A stretch of DNA of 64,000 nucleotides from Polyangium spumosum. GTDB lineage: Bacteria; Myxococcota_A; Polyangia; Polyangiales; Polyangiaceae. The notes below the pieces were generated by a model, which was given only the letters and a program-made list of their open reading frames with translations, made no database searches and had not been told where the DNA came from. The stretch lies in contig NZ_WJIE01000004.1 in the NCBI RefSeq assembly GCF_009649845.1, forward strand, positions 558,001 to 622,000, given 5' to 3'. Both the position numbers and the translations under genes were made by a program. Positions within the stretch are counted from its first letter, which is position 1. Each line of letters opens with the position of its first letter. This document shows positions 35,573-44,733 of this stretch, in pieces.

Positions 35573-36400
35573 TTACGGGAGCCTACCACGGCTCGCCGCG
35601 TTGACGATCTTCACGAGCCGGTCGGTCGAGCGTTCGAGGCCAAGCGCCGAGGTGTCGATGACGTGGGCCGCGCGCTCGTAGAGGGCCCTACGAGCGCGTA
35701 GGATCGCGCGCAGCTCCTCCATCGCCGCTGGCCGGCTCGCCATGGGCCGCGCGTCGCCCTGGTCGATCACGCGCTGAAAGTGGTCCTCCGGTCGCGCGCG
35801 CAGCCACACGGTCACGGCCTCGCGGCAGAGCAGCTCGAACGTCTCGTGAGCGGTCACGAGGCTGCCGCTCGTCGCGACGATCCCGCGATCGCCCCGCGCC
35901 ACGAGCCGCTCGAGCTCCTCGCGCTCGAGCCTGCGGAAATACGCGGTGCCGTGCATCTCGAAGATCTCGGTCAGGCTCATGCCGGCGCGCGCCACGACGA
36001 GGCTGTCGAGCTCCACGAAGGGCAAACCGAGGCGGACGGCCGCGCGGCTGCCCAGCGTGGTTTTTCCCGCCCCGCGCAGGCCGAGCAGCGCCACGAGCGG
36101 GCCCTTCGCCGAGCGCGTCGTCGTCGGCTCGGAGGGCGCGTCCGCGAGCAACGCCGAGGCCGACGTGCCGAGCGCGCGCGCGATCGCGTCGAGGCGAACC
36201 ACGGACACGTTCGCCTTGCCGCCCTCGACGAGCACCAGGAACCGCTCGCTCACGCCCGACGTGATCCCGAGGTCCCGGAGCGTCAAACCCGCCGCGCGCC
36301 GCCGCTCCCGCACCCGCTCGCCGAGCGCCTGGAGGAGGGGCGAGCCTTCGCCTTTTTCGGCGCCCTCCTCGCGCGTCTCGGGCTTCTTTCGGGCCGCCAC
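35573..36400 (-). CDS. boxR: BoxR-type regulator: XRE DNA-binding domain fused to shikimate-kinase-like domain
   Basis: A 275-residue regulator. Residues 22-85 are an XRE helix-turn-helix (LRDLGITSGVSERFLVLVEGGKANVSVVRLDAIARALG) and residues 100-270 a shikimate-kinase-like domain with Walker A GLRGAGKT (107-114). This fusion is the hallmark of BzdR/BoxR, which repress benzoate genes and release DNA when the kinase-like part binds benzoyl-CoA. The divergent boxC-boxB genes confirm the call. The GTG at 36400 is the only good start; it lies one base from an operator and at the predicted transcription start, so the mRNA may be leaderless. It would then also repress itself. No separate shikimate kinase role is likely. 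Confidence 0.9.
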   Translation of the reverse strand: MAARKKPETREEGAEKGEGSPLLQALGERVRERRRAAGLTLRDLGITSGVSERFLVLVEGGKANVSVVRLDAIARALGTSASALLADAPSEPTTTRSAKGPLVALLGLRGAGKTTLGSRAAVRLGLPFVELDSLVVARAGMSLTEIFEMHGTAYFRRLEREELERLVARGDRGIVATSGSLVTAHETFELLCREAVTVWLRARPEDHFQRVIDQGDARPMASRPAAMEELRAILRARRALYERAAHVIDTSALGLERSTDRLVKIVNAASRGRLP

Positions 36401-36401
36401 G

Positions 36402-36421
36402 TCATGAACTATATTTCATGA
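36402..36421. promoter_or_regulatory. Operator 1 (palindrome with TATA core), boxR side
   Basis: A perfect palindrome TCATGAA-CTATAT-TTCATGA (7-bp arms, 6-bp spacer) beginning 2 bases from the boxR start codon. It covers the boxR -10 box and the right arm overlaps the boxC -35. Together with operator 2, of the same form, it is the probable BoxR binding site. Confidence 0.75.
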
Positions 36422-36436
36422 AAGAAGGAGCATCAA
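36408..36436 (-). promoter_or_regulatory. Predicted sigma-70 promoter of boxR
   Basis: On the minus strand -35 TTGATG and -10 TATAGT are separated by exactly 17 bp. The -10 lies in the core of operator 1 and the -35 overlaps the left arm of operator 2. Transcription would begin about 36401, almost at the GTG. Confidence 0.6.
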
Positions 36437-36446
36437 GCAGTATATT
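36418..36446 (+). promoter_or_regulatory. Predicted sigma-70 promoter of boxC-boxB
   Basis: On the plus strand -35 ATGAAA (4 of 6 bases) and -10 TATATT (5 of 6) are 17 bp apart. The -10 lies in the core of operator 2 and the -35 overlaps the right arm of operator 1. Transcription would begin near 36453. A perfect TTGACA at 36449-36454 has no good -10. Confidence 0.5.
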
Positions 36447-36452
36447 GCTTGA
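36433..36452. promoter_or_regulatory. Operator 2 (palindrome with TATA core), boxC side
   Basis: A second perfect palindrome, TCAAGCA-GTATAT-TGCTTGA, with 7-bp arms and 6-bp spacer. Its centre is 31 bp (about three helical turns) from that of operator 1, so two dimers could bind one face of the DNA. Confidence 0.75.
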
Positions 36453-36485
36453 CACCCTTCCGTCCGGGTGATGGAGTTTCCGGCG

Positions 36486-38161
36486 ATGGGCATCGAGAGT
36501 GAAAGCAGCGGGGCCAAGGCGCCCGCCATCCGTTTCGAGACACATCCGAGCCGCTACAAGCACTGGAAGCTCTCGTTCGAGGGAGCGATCGCGCGGCTCG
36601 TGATGGATGTGGTCGAGGAGGCGCCGATGCGCCCCGGCTACACGCTCAAGCTGAACAGCTACGACCTCGGCGTGGACATCGAGCTCGCGGACGCGGTGGA
36701 GCGGCTGCGCTTCGAGCACCCCGAGGTGAAGGTCGTGATCGTCACGAGCGGGCAGCCGCGTATCTTCTGCGCCGGCGCGAACATCTACATGCTCGGCTCG
36801 TCGACGCACGCCTTCAAGGTCAACTTCTGCAAGTACACGAACGAGACGCGCCTCTCGCTCGAAGAGGCGTGCAGCGAGAGCGGCCAGCACTACGTGGCCG
36901 CGCTGAACGGTGTGGCCTCGGGCGGCGGCTACGAGCTCGCGCTCGCGTGCGAGAAGATCCTGCTCTGCGACGATGGATCGAGCGCGGTCTCGTTCCCGGA
37001 GACGCCGCTGCTCGCCGTGTTGCCTGGCACGGGCGGGCTCACGCGGCTCGTGGACAAACGCAAGGTTCGGCGCGATCTCGCGGACGTGTTCAGCACGCTC
37101 GCCGAGGGTGTGCGCGGCAAGCGCGCCGAGGAGTGGCGCCTCGTCGATCGTTCGATCCCCAAGAGCCGCTTCGATCAGGTGGTGATCGAGGAGGCGAACG
37201 CGATCGCCACGAGCGCGTCGGACAAGCAGGGCCCGGGCGTCACGCTCGCCCCGCTCGAGGTGAAGCGCTCGGAGGACGGCAGCAAGTACAGGGCCGAGTA
37301 CAAGTACGTCACGCTCGTCGTCGACAGGCAGACGCGTGTCGCCGAGCTCGAGGTGCGGGCTCCCGCGGGCGCGCCCGAGACGACGGTCGAGGCGCTGCAC
37401 AAGAGCGGCTCGGACGTGTGGGCGCTGCGCGCCTTCCGCGAGATCGACGACGCGCTGCTCGATCTGCGCTTCAACCACCCGGAGGCGGGCCTCGTGCTCC
37501 TGCGGACGAAGGGGGATCCCGAGGCCGTGCGTGCCGCGGATCGGGCGCTCCACGCGCTCCGTGACGACTGGTTCGCCCGCGAGATCCTGCTCAAGATGCG
37601 TCGCACCTTGAAGCGGCTGGATCTCACGGCGCGCAGCGTGTTCTCGCTCGTCGAGCCCGGCTCGTGTTTCGCGGGCTCTCTCTTCGAGCTCGCCCTCGCG
37701 GGCGACCGGACCTACATGCTCGACGGCGGCGACGATCCGCCCGTGATCGGGCTCTCGCCGCTGAACTTCGGCCCGTTCCCCATGCCGAACGGCCTCACGC
37801 GCCTCGAGACGCGGTTCCTGCACGATCCTTCCGCCGTGAAGCGTCTGGAAGGACAAACCGAGCTCGTCGACGCCGACGGCGCCAGGAAGCTCGGGCTCGT
37901 GACGTTCACGCCTGACGAGATGGACTGGGACGACGAGGTGCGGATCGCGGTCGAGGAGCGCGCGAGCCTCTCGCCCGACGCGCTGACGGGCATGGAGGCG
38001 TCTCTTCGATTCGCGGGGCCCGAGACGCTGGAGACGAAGATCTTCGGGCGTCTGTCGGCCTGGCAAAACTGGATCTTCCAGCGCCCGAATGCGGTCGGCG
38101 AGCGGGGCGCGCTCACCATGTACGGCCGGCCCGAGCGACCCGAATTCGACTGGAGGCGAAC

Positions 38162-38165
<4 letters not shown>
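36486..38165 (+). CDS. boxC: 2,3-epoxybenzoyl-CoA dihydrolase BoxC
   Basis: A 559-residue member of the enoyl-CoA hydratase (crotonase) family with two crotonase-like halves. BoxC opens the ring of 2,3-epoxybenzoyl-CoA, giving 3,4-dehydroadipyl-CoA semialdehyde and formate, in aerobic benzoate breakdown. Hallmarks are the block PSRYKHWKLSF, GYTLKLNSYDLGVDIELADA, FCAGANIYMLG, CKYTNETR and SFPETPLLAVLPGTGGLTR, which is close to known BoxC. The ATG at 36486 has GGAG nine bases upstream; in-frame GTG 36468 and ATG 36471 have no ribosome site. It overlaps boxB by 4 bp (GTGA). Expression should be controlled by BoxR through the double operator. Confidence 0.94.
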
Positions 38166-39601
<1,436 letters not shown>

Positions 39602-39617
39602 CCCTCCCTCGGCCCGC

Positions 39618-39648
39618 TGGAAGAGCTGCGCATCGCGCAGTTCTTCCA
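39618..39648 (+). terminator. Hairpin terminator after boxB
   Basis: A 14-bp stem (TGGAAGAGCTGCGC with GCGCAGTTCTTCCA, one G-U pair) with a 3-nt loop begins 16 bp after the boxB stop. It would end the box operon mRNA. Confidence 0.7.
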
Positions 39649-39702
39649 CCTTCGGTCCAGGCCGTGCCTGGTCCGGATCCAGGGGCGGACAGCCCCGGGG
39701 TT

Positions 39703-39770
39703 TGGGGCGTAGCTCGGCTTGCCGAGCGTAGCCCCATCGTAAACCGACGGGGCCTGGGGCGACGCCCCAG
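39703..39770. repeat. Pair of GC-rich inverted repeats
   Basis: First, 39703-39736 folds as GGGGC/GCCCC and GCTCGGC/GCCGAGC stems flanking a symmetrical GTA/GTA loop. Second, 39754-39770 is CTGGGGC-GAC-GCCCCAG. They lie between the convergent boxB and phosphatase genes. They may act as a terminator for the phosphatase gene, or belong to a dispersed repeat family. Confidence 0.5.
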
Positions 39771-39779
39771 CGCGGCGCC

Positions 39780-41036
39780 TCAGCTCGTATACGGCCTGAC
39801 GCCTTGCGCTTCGAAAAGCTCGGCGCGGGCCTCGGAGAGCTCGGTGTTCACGGTGCGCAGGCGCTGCGAGAGGCCCTGCACGAAGCTCCAGAGTAGCTTC
39901 ACGGCGAGCACTGGCTCGCGTCGCATGACGTTCATCATGTCCGCACGCGTGATGACCATCGTGCGCGTGGGCTCGAGCGCGCGCACCGTCGCCGAGCGCT
40001 TCGAGTCGTCGACCAGGCCCATCTCGCCGAAATAACCGCCCGTCAGGATCGAGGTGATCGCGACGTTGTCCTTCTCGACGGCGACGCGCCCTCGCAGGAT
40101 CACGTACAGGTCCTCGCCAGGCTCGCCTTCGGTCACGATGGCTGCGCCTGCGGGGTAACCCTTCACCTCGGAGATGGCCAGGATCTCGGCCTGCTCGCGG
40201 TAGGTGAGGTGCATGAAGAGCGGGATGCCGCGTAGCGCTTCGTGCTTCGTGAGCGCCTCGGGCTCCTCTGCCGTCGCGCCGCTGAACGAGAGCACGATGG
40301 CTGTGATGTTGTCCCTCCCGCCGCGCTCGTTCGCGACGTCGATGAGCCTCTCGGCCAGGCCTTCCGGCGCGCCTTCGCAGAGCGTCGGGACCTCCTCGTC
40401 CTCGACGTAGCCGTAGAAGCCGTCGCTGCAGATCAGGAAGACGTCGCCCGTCATGATCTCCACGAGCAGCGTGTCGACCTGCACCGACTCCTGCGTCCCC
40501 ACGGCCCGCGTCAGCACGCTGCGGAGCGCGCTCACCTTGGCCTGCTCCTTCGTCATCGTGCCGTTCTTGATCGAGGCCGCGACGATCGTGTGGTCCTCGG
40601 TCAGCCGGTTCGCGATGCCGTCTCGCACGAGGTAGGCGCGGCTGTCGCCCACGTGCCCGACCACGGCGCGATCACCTGCGACGGCGAAGCACACCATCGT
40701 CGTGCCCATGCCGCGGAGCTTGGGGTCGTTCTCGGCCATGGCCCAGAGGTCCGCGCAGGCCGCCTGGATGGCGGACGCGACGAGCTCTTGCGCGGCGATG
40801 CGGTTCTCCTGGGTGGGGCTCTCGGCGAAGCGGATCAGCACCTCGACCCGGTCGGCCACGTAGGCCCGGGCCACGTCGACGGCGCGGCGCGACGCGACGT
40901 CTCCGGCCGCCTGTCCGCCCATGCCGTCGGCCACGACGTACAGGCCGAGGTCGGGATCCACGAGGTGGCTGTCCTCGTTGCGCTTTCGCTTGCGACCGAC
41001 GTGCGTCGCCGCCTGCGACGTGACCGAGAGGGGCAT
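39780..41036 (-). CDS. PP2C-type Ser/Thr phosphatase fused to cyclic-nucleotide-binding domain
   Basis: A 418-residue soluble protein. Residues 1-250 are a PP2C/Stp1-type phosphatase with RNEDS (20-23), VADGMGG (metal-binding D37), GHVGDSRAYL, LICSDGFYG and GGRDNITAIVL, so the metal site is intact. Residues about 275-400 are a cNMP-binding domain (the phosphate-binding cassette is seen as GGYFGEMGLVDDSKRSATVRA). It should reverse the work of Ser/Thr kinases, perhaps controlled by cAMP or cGMP or by another ligand of the domain. The R in the cassette (KRSATV) is kept, which favours nucleotide binding. ATG 41036 was chosen; another ATG lies 9 bp upstream. No kinase gene is adjacent. Confidence 0.9.
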   Translation of the reverse strand: MPLSVTSQAATHVGRKRKRNEDSHLVDPDLGLYVVADGMGGQAAGDVASRRAVDVARAYVADRVEVLIRFAESPTQENRIAAQELVASAIQAACADLWAMAENDPKLRGMGTTMVCFAVAGDRAVVGHVGDSRAYLVRDGIANRLTEDHTIVAASIKNGTMTKEQAKVSALRSVLTRAVGTQESVQVDTLLVEIMTGDVFLICSDGFYGYVEDEEVPTLCEGAPEGLAERLIDVANERGGRDNITAIVLSFSGATAEEPEALTKHEALRGIPLFMHLTYREQAEILAISEVKGYPAGAAIVTEGEPGEDLYVILRGRVAVEKDNVAITSILTGGYFGEMGLVDDSKRSATVRALEPTRTMVITRADMMNVMRREPVLAVKLLWSFVQGLSQRLRTVNTELSEARAELFEAQGVRPYTS

Positions 41037-41101
41037 GGCCCACATCCTAGTCGAGACGCCGTCGGGTGCGGAAGAGCGCGTCGCCGTGGGGGATCCCTCG
41101 G

Positions 41102-41584
41102 TCAAACCATGGGGATGCGACGCTGGAACGGGAGAAACCCGACCGCGAGCGCGAGGCCGAAGATGACGTGCTCCAGGATCGCCGGGCCGACGGGGGCGCT
41201 CGCGGCGAGGTCGCCGAGGCCCACGAGGGGCAAGACGAGGCGGTACATCACGAGCCAGACGAATGCGCCGTACGCCGCGCCGAACAGGACCGTGCGCAGC
41301 GGGTTCGCGCCGAAGGCGAAGAGGCCGAAGAGCGCGCCCCAGCCGATGGAGATGGCGAAATGGATGATGATTCCGAGGGCCACCACGGCAGCGTCGAAGC
41401 CGGGCGCGAAGGCGAGCTCGGGGAAAAACGGGGCCGCGGGGGCCTTGAACGTCAGCCACGGGTCGCCTCCGCGCGCGACCATCGCGAGCAGGCCGTAGAG
41501 GGTCAGCACGATGCCGCCGAAAATGCCCGCGATCACGCCGCCCGAGAGGGCGATGACCGTCCTTTGAGTCCCGCTCGCCGCCAT
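41102..41584 (-). CDS. Small integral membrane protein
   Basis: A 160-residue protein with four predicted membrane helices (about residues 8-34, 61-88, 93-115 and 130-152) and many Gly/Ala (SGGVIAGIFGGIVLTLYG, VVALGIIIHFAISIGWGALFGLFAFGANPL, VLFGAAYGAFVWLVMYRLVLPLVGLGD). It looks like the DUF1440/YagU-type small membrane proteins but I am not sure of the family. It ends with a short positive tail (FQRRIPMV). It lies 65 bp upstream of the phosphatase gene on the same strand, perhaps in one transcript. Confidence 0.78.
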   Translation of the reverse strand: MAASGTQRTVIALSGGVIAGIFGGIVLTLYGLLAMVARGGDPWLTFKAPAAPFFPELAFAPGFDAAVVALGIIIHFAISIGWGALFGLFAFGANPLRTVLFGAAYGAFVWLVMYRLVLPLVGLGDLAASAPVGPAILEHVIFGLALAVGFLPFQRRIPMV

Positions 41585-41711
41585 GCGGGTCCCGTGGCGC
41601 CAAGCGCTCGCGTGTCAACGTGAGGGAATCGTGTCGCAATCGGGCGGGCTCGTCGTCGACCGCCCGGCACGAGCCGCTTGACGCCGGCTGGTAGCCATTG
41701 ATCATCGGTCC

Positions 41712-43472
41712 ATGAATTCTGCGCTTCGACGTGATATCGTACTCTTGTTGACCCTGGCCTCGGCCGCTGTGCTCGGCGCGGCGGGGGTCTCTTGTTCCGG
41801 TGGCGGCAGTGGCAGCGGGGGCGGCTCGTCGCAGGGGACGGGCGGCGCCGGCGCTGCGAGCGGCTCGGGTGGCTCGGCCGGCGCGGGCGGGGAAGGGGGG
41901 ACGTTCATCGGCAGCGGCCCCAATCCGGACGGACCGTTCGCCGATTTCCCTGCCGGCCCGCAAATCGACATGGGCGTGCCCGCCGAGGCGCCCGGCCTCT
42001 TCGAGAAGACGCCCGCGATGCCACAAGGTGGCCCGTGTATGGCGGAGCCGCCCATGGAGGCGCTCGTCCCGACGAACTGGACGCCGTTGCGCTTCGAATG
42101 GATCGCGCCGCCCGGGCACAACGTCTTCGAGCTCCGGCTCGCGGTCGACAACCAGGTGAACGAGCTCGTCGTTTACACGGCGGCCACGTCGTACAGCATT
42201 CCCCCGGACGTCTGGACCGGGCTCGCGGGGCACAGCGCGGGCCGCGACCTCAAGGTCTCGATCCGCAGCGCGCAGATCGACGGCGGCGCGCTCGTCGCGG
42301 GGCCGGTCATCGGCACGGAGGGCGTGGTGCACGTGGCGCCCGTCGCGGCGCCGGGGTCGATCATTTACTGGACGACGGGCGCGCCGGGCTCGGGCAAGAC
42401 CGCATTGAAGGGTTTTACCATCGGCGACACCGAGCTCAAGACGGTGCTCTCGCCCGAGAGCCTGGGCGGCGACACGGTCTGCGTGGCCTGCCATGCCTCG
42501 TCGCCGGACGGCCTCTTCTCGTTTTTCGCGCGCGACGGCGCGGCCAACACGCGGAGCGTGACGGCGCGGAAGGTCGACGGGACGGCGGGTTTGCCCACGG
42601 AGATGCAGGTCTCGGCCGTCGCGCTCGGCTTGCTCGATAGGCAGAGGCAAACGGTGCCGACGCTCTCGAAGGCGCATTATTCGGCGCAGGATGCCGTGGT
42701 CCTGACCGTGATGTACGATCCCGTGCTCACGGCGGGCAGGTGGGACCTCGTCTGGACCGACCTCCACGCGCAGGATCCCGCGACCGGCTGGGGGATCTTG
42801 TCGCGCGGCGGGGAGACGGGCGTGGTCGCCTCGCCGACGTGGTGGCACGACGGGACGACGATCGCCTACACGACGGCGCCCACGGGCGGCGAGGGCGTCA
42901 TCACGGGGATCACGGATGCCAACCAGCAGATGGACATCTACACGGTGCCCTTCAACAACCGGCAAGGCGGTAATGCGACGCCGCTGCCGGGCGCGAGTGA
43001 TCCGGCGCTCCTGGAGTTTTATCCGGTCATCTCGCCGGGCGACACGATGCTCGCGTTCAATCGATTCGCGCCGTACAAGCAGGCGAATGGGGTGTGGGCC
43101 GACTCCTACGACGAGCCGCAGGCCGAGGTCTTCGTGGTCCCGGCGAAGGGCGGCGAGCCCGTGCGCGTGGCGGCGAACGATCCGCCGGCGTGCGTGGGCA
43201 AGGCGAGCCCGGGTCTCACGAACTCGTGGCCGCGCTGGGCGCCGAGCGCCGAGGCGTTCAACGGGAAAAAGTATTACTGGCTGACGTTCAGCTCCAAGCG
43301 GCGCGACCTCAACAATCCGCAGCTCTTCGTGAGCGGCGTCGTGACGCGGTTCGAGAACGGGGTCGAGGTGGTCGACAAGACGTACCCGGCGCTCTACGTG
43401 ACCTCGCAGGTCCCGGAGGAGAACAACCACACGCCCGCGTGGGACGTGTTCCAGATCGAACCGCCGCAATGA
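41712..43472 (+). CDS. Lipoprotein with TolB-like propeller and a c-type heme motif
   Basis: A 586-residue protein with a signal ending at a lipobox-like GVSC (residue 28) and then a 40-residue Gly/Ser-rich linker. In the middle is a single CVACH motif, the heme-attachment site of cytochrome c. The rest resembles PD40/TolB-type beta propeller blades (HYSAQDAVVLTVMYDP, SPTWWHDGTTIAYTTAP, FYPVISPGDTMLAFNRFAPY, PRWAPSAEAFNGKKYYWLTFSSKR). One heme and a propeller suggests an electron-transfer or surface redox role, but with a single site it might be a chance motif. It converges on the next gene, 4 bp between stops. Confidence 0.75.
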   Translation: MNSALRRDIVLLLTLASAAVLGAAGVSCSGGGSGSGGGSSQGTGGAGAASGSGGSAGAGGEGGTFIGSGPNPDGPFADFPAGPQIDMGVPAEAPGLFEKTPAMPQGGPCMAEPPMEALVPTNWTPLRFEWIAPPGHNVFELRLAVDNQVNELVVYTAATSYSIPPDVWTGLAGHSAGRDLKVSIRSAQIDGGALVAGPVIGTEGVVHVAPVAAPGSIIYWTTGAPGSGKTALKGFTIGDTELKTVLSPESLGGDTVCVACHASSPDGLFSFFARDGAANTRSVTARKVDGTAGLPTEMQVSAVALGLLDRQRQTVPTLSKAHYSAQDAVVLTVMYDPVLTAGRWDLVWTDLHAQDPATGWGILSRGGETGVVASPTWWHDGTTIAYTTAPTGGEGVITGITDANQQMDIYTVPFNNRQGGNATPLPGASDPALLEFYPVISPGDTMLAFNRFAPYKQANGVWADSYDEPQAEVFVVPAKGGEPVRVAANDPPACVGKASPGLTNSWPRWAPSAEAFNGKKYYWLTFSSKRRDLNNPQLFVSGVVTRFENGVEVVDKTYPALYVTSQVPEENNHTPAWDVFQIEPPQ

Positions 43473-43476
43473 ATCG

Positions 43477-44700
43477 TCAGGGGTCGCCGCCGGCCGCTGC
43501 GACCTCCGCCTCCGCCTCCTTCACGTCCTTCGTGAACTCCTCGACGTGGCGGTCCTTCTCCTCGCTCTGCCATTCCGCGTCCGAGAACACGCTCTCGGGA
43601 TAGGCCTTCGTCGTGTAGAAAGGACCATCGCGCCCCGGGACGAGCTCGCGATCGGGGTACGTGTCCTCCTTCAGCAAAAACGCCTCGACGTCGCGCAAGA
43701 CGAACGGTGATTTCGCCTGCTCGTCGAGGACGAGTTTGCCGAAAATGCACATTTTCGCCTCCTGCGCGCCCGCGCCGAGCGGATCGTTGTGCTCGAGGTA
43801 AGCGAATCCATCCCCGCCGGCGTCGTCCACGCGGCCCACGACCACGTACCGGCCTGGTTTGTCCACGGCGAGGCGCACGTACAAGCAGAGCGAGCCGTCC
43901 TCGAGGACCTCGCGCACGTCGCCCGTGAAGCGCGCCGGCGGGGCGGGCGTGTAGACGAGGTCGAAGCCCGCGGCGCCCTCCTCGCCGTCGATGCGTAGAT
44001 CGAGCTGTATCGCGATCGGGCCGTGATACCCGCCGAAACCTTCCTTCGCCGGGGCGAAGAGCGCCGCGGCGCTGCCCGCGCCGTCGTCGGCGAAGACGAC
44101 GGGGGCCGGCGGGAGGGTGTTCGCCTGCGGCATCGACGCGGGGACCTTGGCCTCGGCGCGCAGGACCTCGCACCGCGCGGGGCCCTCGCTCGTTTCGCAC
44201 GTGACGGCGAGGCGCGCGGCCTCGTCGCCCACGAGGTACAGGCGATCCTGCGAGAGCGTGACGCGGGCGTCCGTGAGCTTCTGGTCCGGGCGCGCGAGCG
44301 GCTGCGTGCTCGGCTGGACCGCGTGCGGCTTCTGGAGATCGGGCTTCTCCGAGAGCGGGCGCGCGCCGGGCGGATAACGCGTGGCCTGCAAATACCCTTC
44401 GAGCGTGTGCCGCGCCCGCGCCAGGCGCTTCTCGGCGATTTCAAGCGACGTCGAGCCCCCGCCGTCCTCGCCGGCGCCGGTCCTCGTCGGATCCACGAAG
44501 CGCGGCTTCGGGCCGTCCCCGAGCAGGCTGCGGGCGGGATCGGGATTTGCCGAGCGCGCGGGGGCCCCGGCGAGCAATTCGTCCTCGGAGGGCGCGCGCC
44601 GCGGCGAGAGGCGGTCGTGTTGCCAGAAGAGCAGGAGGGCCGCGGCCAGGACGGCCCCCCCGATCACGAGGCGCCGCCGCCCCGGCCCCGGAGAGGCCAT
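43477..44700 (-). CDS. Membrane-anchored protein of unknown function
   Basis: A 407-residue protein with one N-terminal membrane helix (residues about 12-28) and an exported domain of about 380 residues. Residues 110-330 look beta-rich and immunoglobulin-like (DRLYLVGDEAARLAVTCETSEGPARCEVLRAE, GPIAIQLDLRIDGEEGAAGFDLVYTP, SLCLYVRLAVDKPGRYVVVGRVDD), followed by an acidic helical tail (KDVKEAEAEVAAAGG). I recognise no family. The ATG 44700 has an AGGAAAA spaced for translation; a GTG 24 bp upstream is also open. It lies 33 bp downstream of the secreted protein gene on the same strand, a likely two-gene unit. Confidence 0.7.
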   Translation of the reverse strand: MASPGPGRRRLVIGGAVLAAALLLFWQHDRLSPRRAPSEDELLAGAPARSANPDPARSLLGDGPKPRFVDPTRTGAGEDGGGSTSLEIAEKRLARARHTLEGYLQATRYPPGARPLSEKPDLQKPHAVQPSTQPLARPDQKLTDARVTLSQDRLYLVGDEAARLAVTCETSEGPARCEVLRAEAKVPASMPQANTLPPAPVVFADDGAGSAAALFAPAKEGFGGYHGPIAIQLDLRIDGEEGAAGFDLVYTPAPPARFTGDVREVLEDGSLCLYVRLAVDKPGRYVVVGRVDDAGGDGFAYLEHNDPLGAGAQEAKMCIFGKLVLDEQAKSPFVLRDVEAFLLKEDTYPDRELVPGRDGPFYTTKAYPESVFSDAEWQSEEKDRHVEEFTKDVKEAEAEVAAAGGDP

Positions 44701-44733
44701 TTTTCCTGCCAACCGTTTTTTCACGCGGCGGTT

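Noticed and set aside
35573-36400. Calling the boxR product a shikimate kinase (aroK)
   Set aside because: The XRE domain and divergence from boxC-boxB point to the benzoyl-CoA-responsive regulator; no aro genes are nearby.
36449-36477. A perfect TTGACA (36449-36454) as the boxC -35
   Set aside because: The matching -10 (TGGAGT) fits only 3 of 6 bases and would lie in the region just before the start; ATGAAA/TATATT is better and coincides with the operators. Kept only as an alternative.
41037-43469. Long N-terminal extension of the phosphatase frame (another 811 codons)
   Set aside because: It is antisense to the propeller lipoprotein and the small membrane-protein gene; the PP2C fold begins right at the chosen Met.
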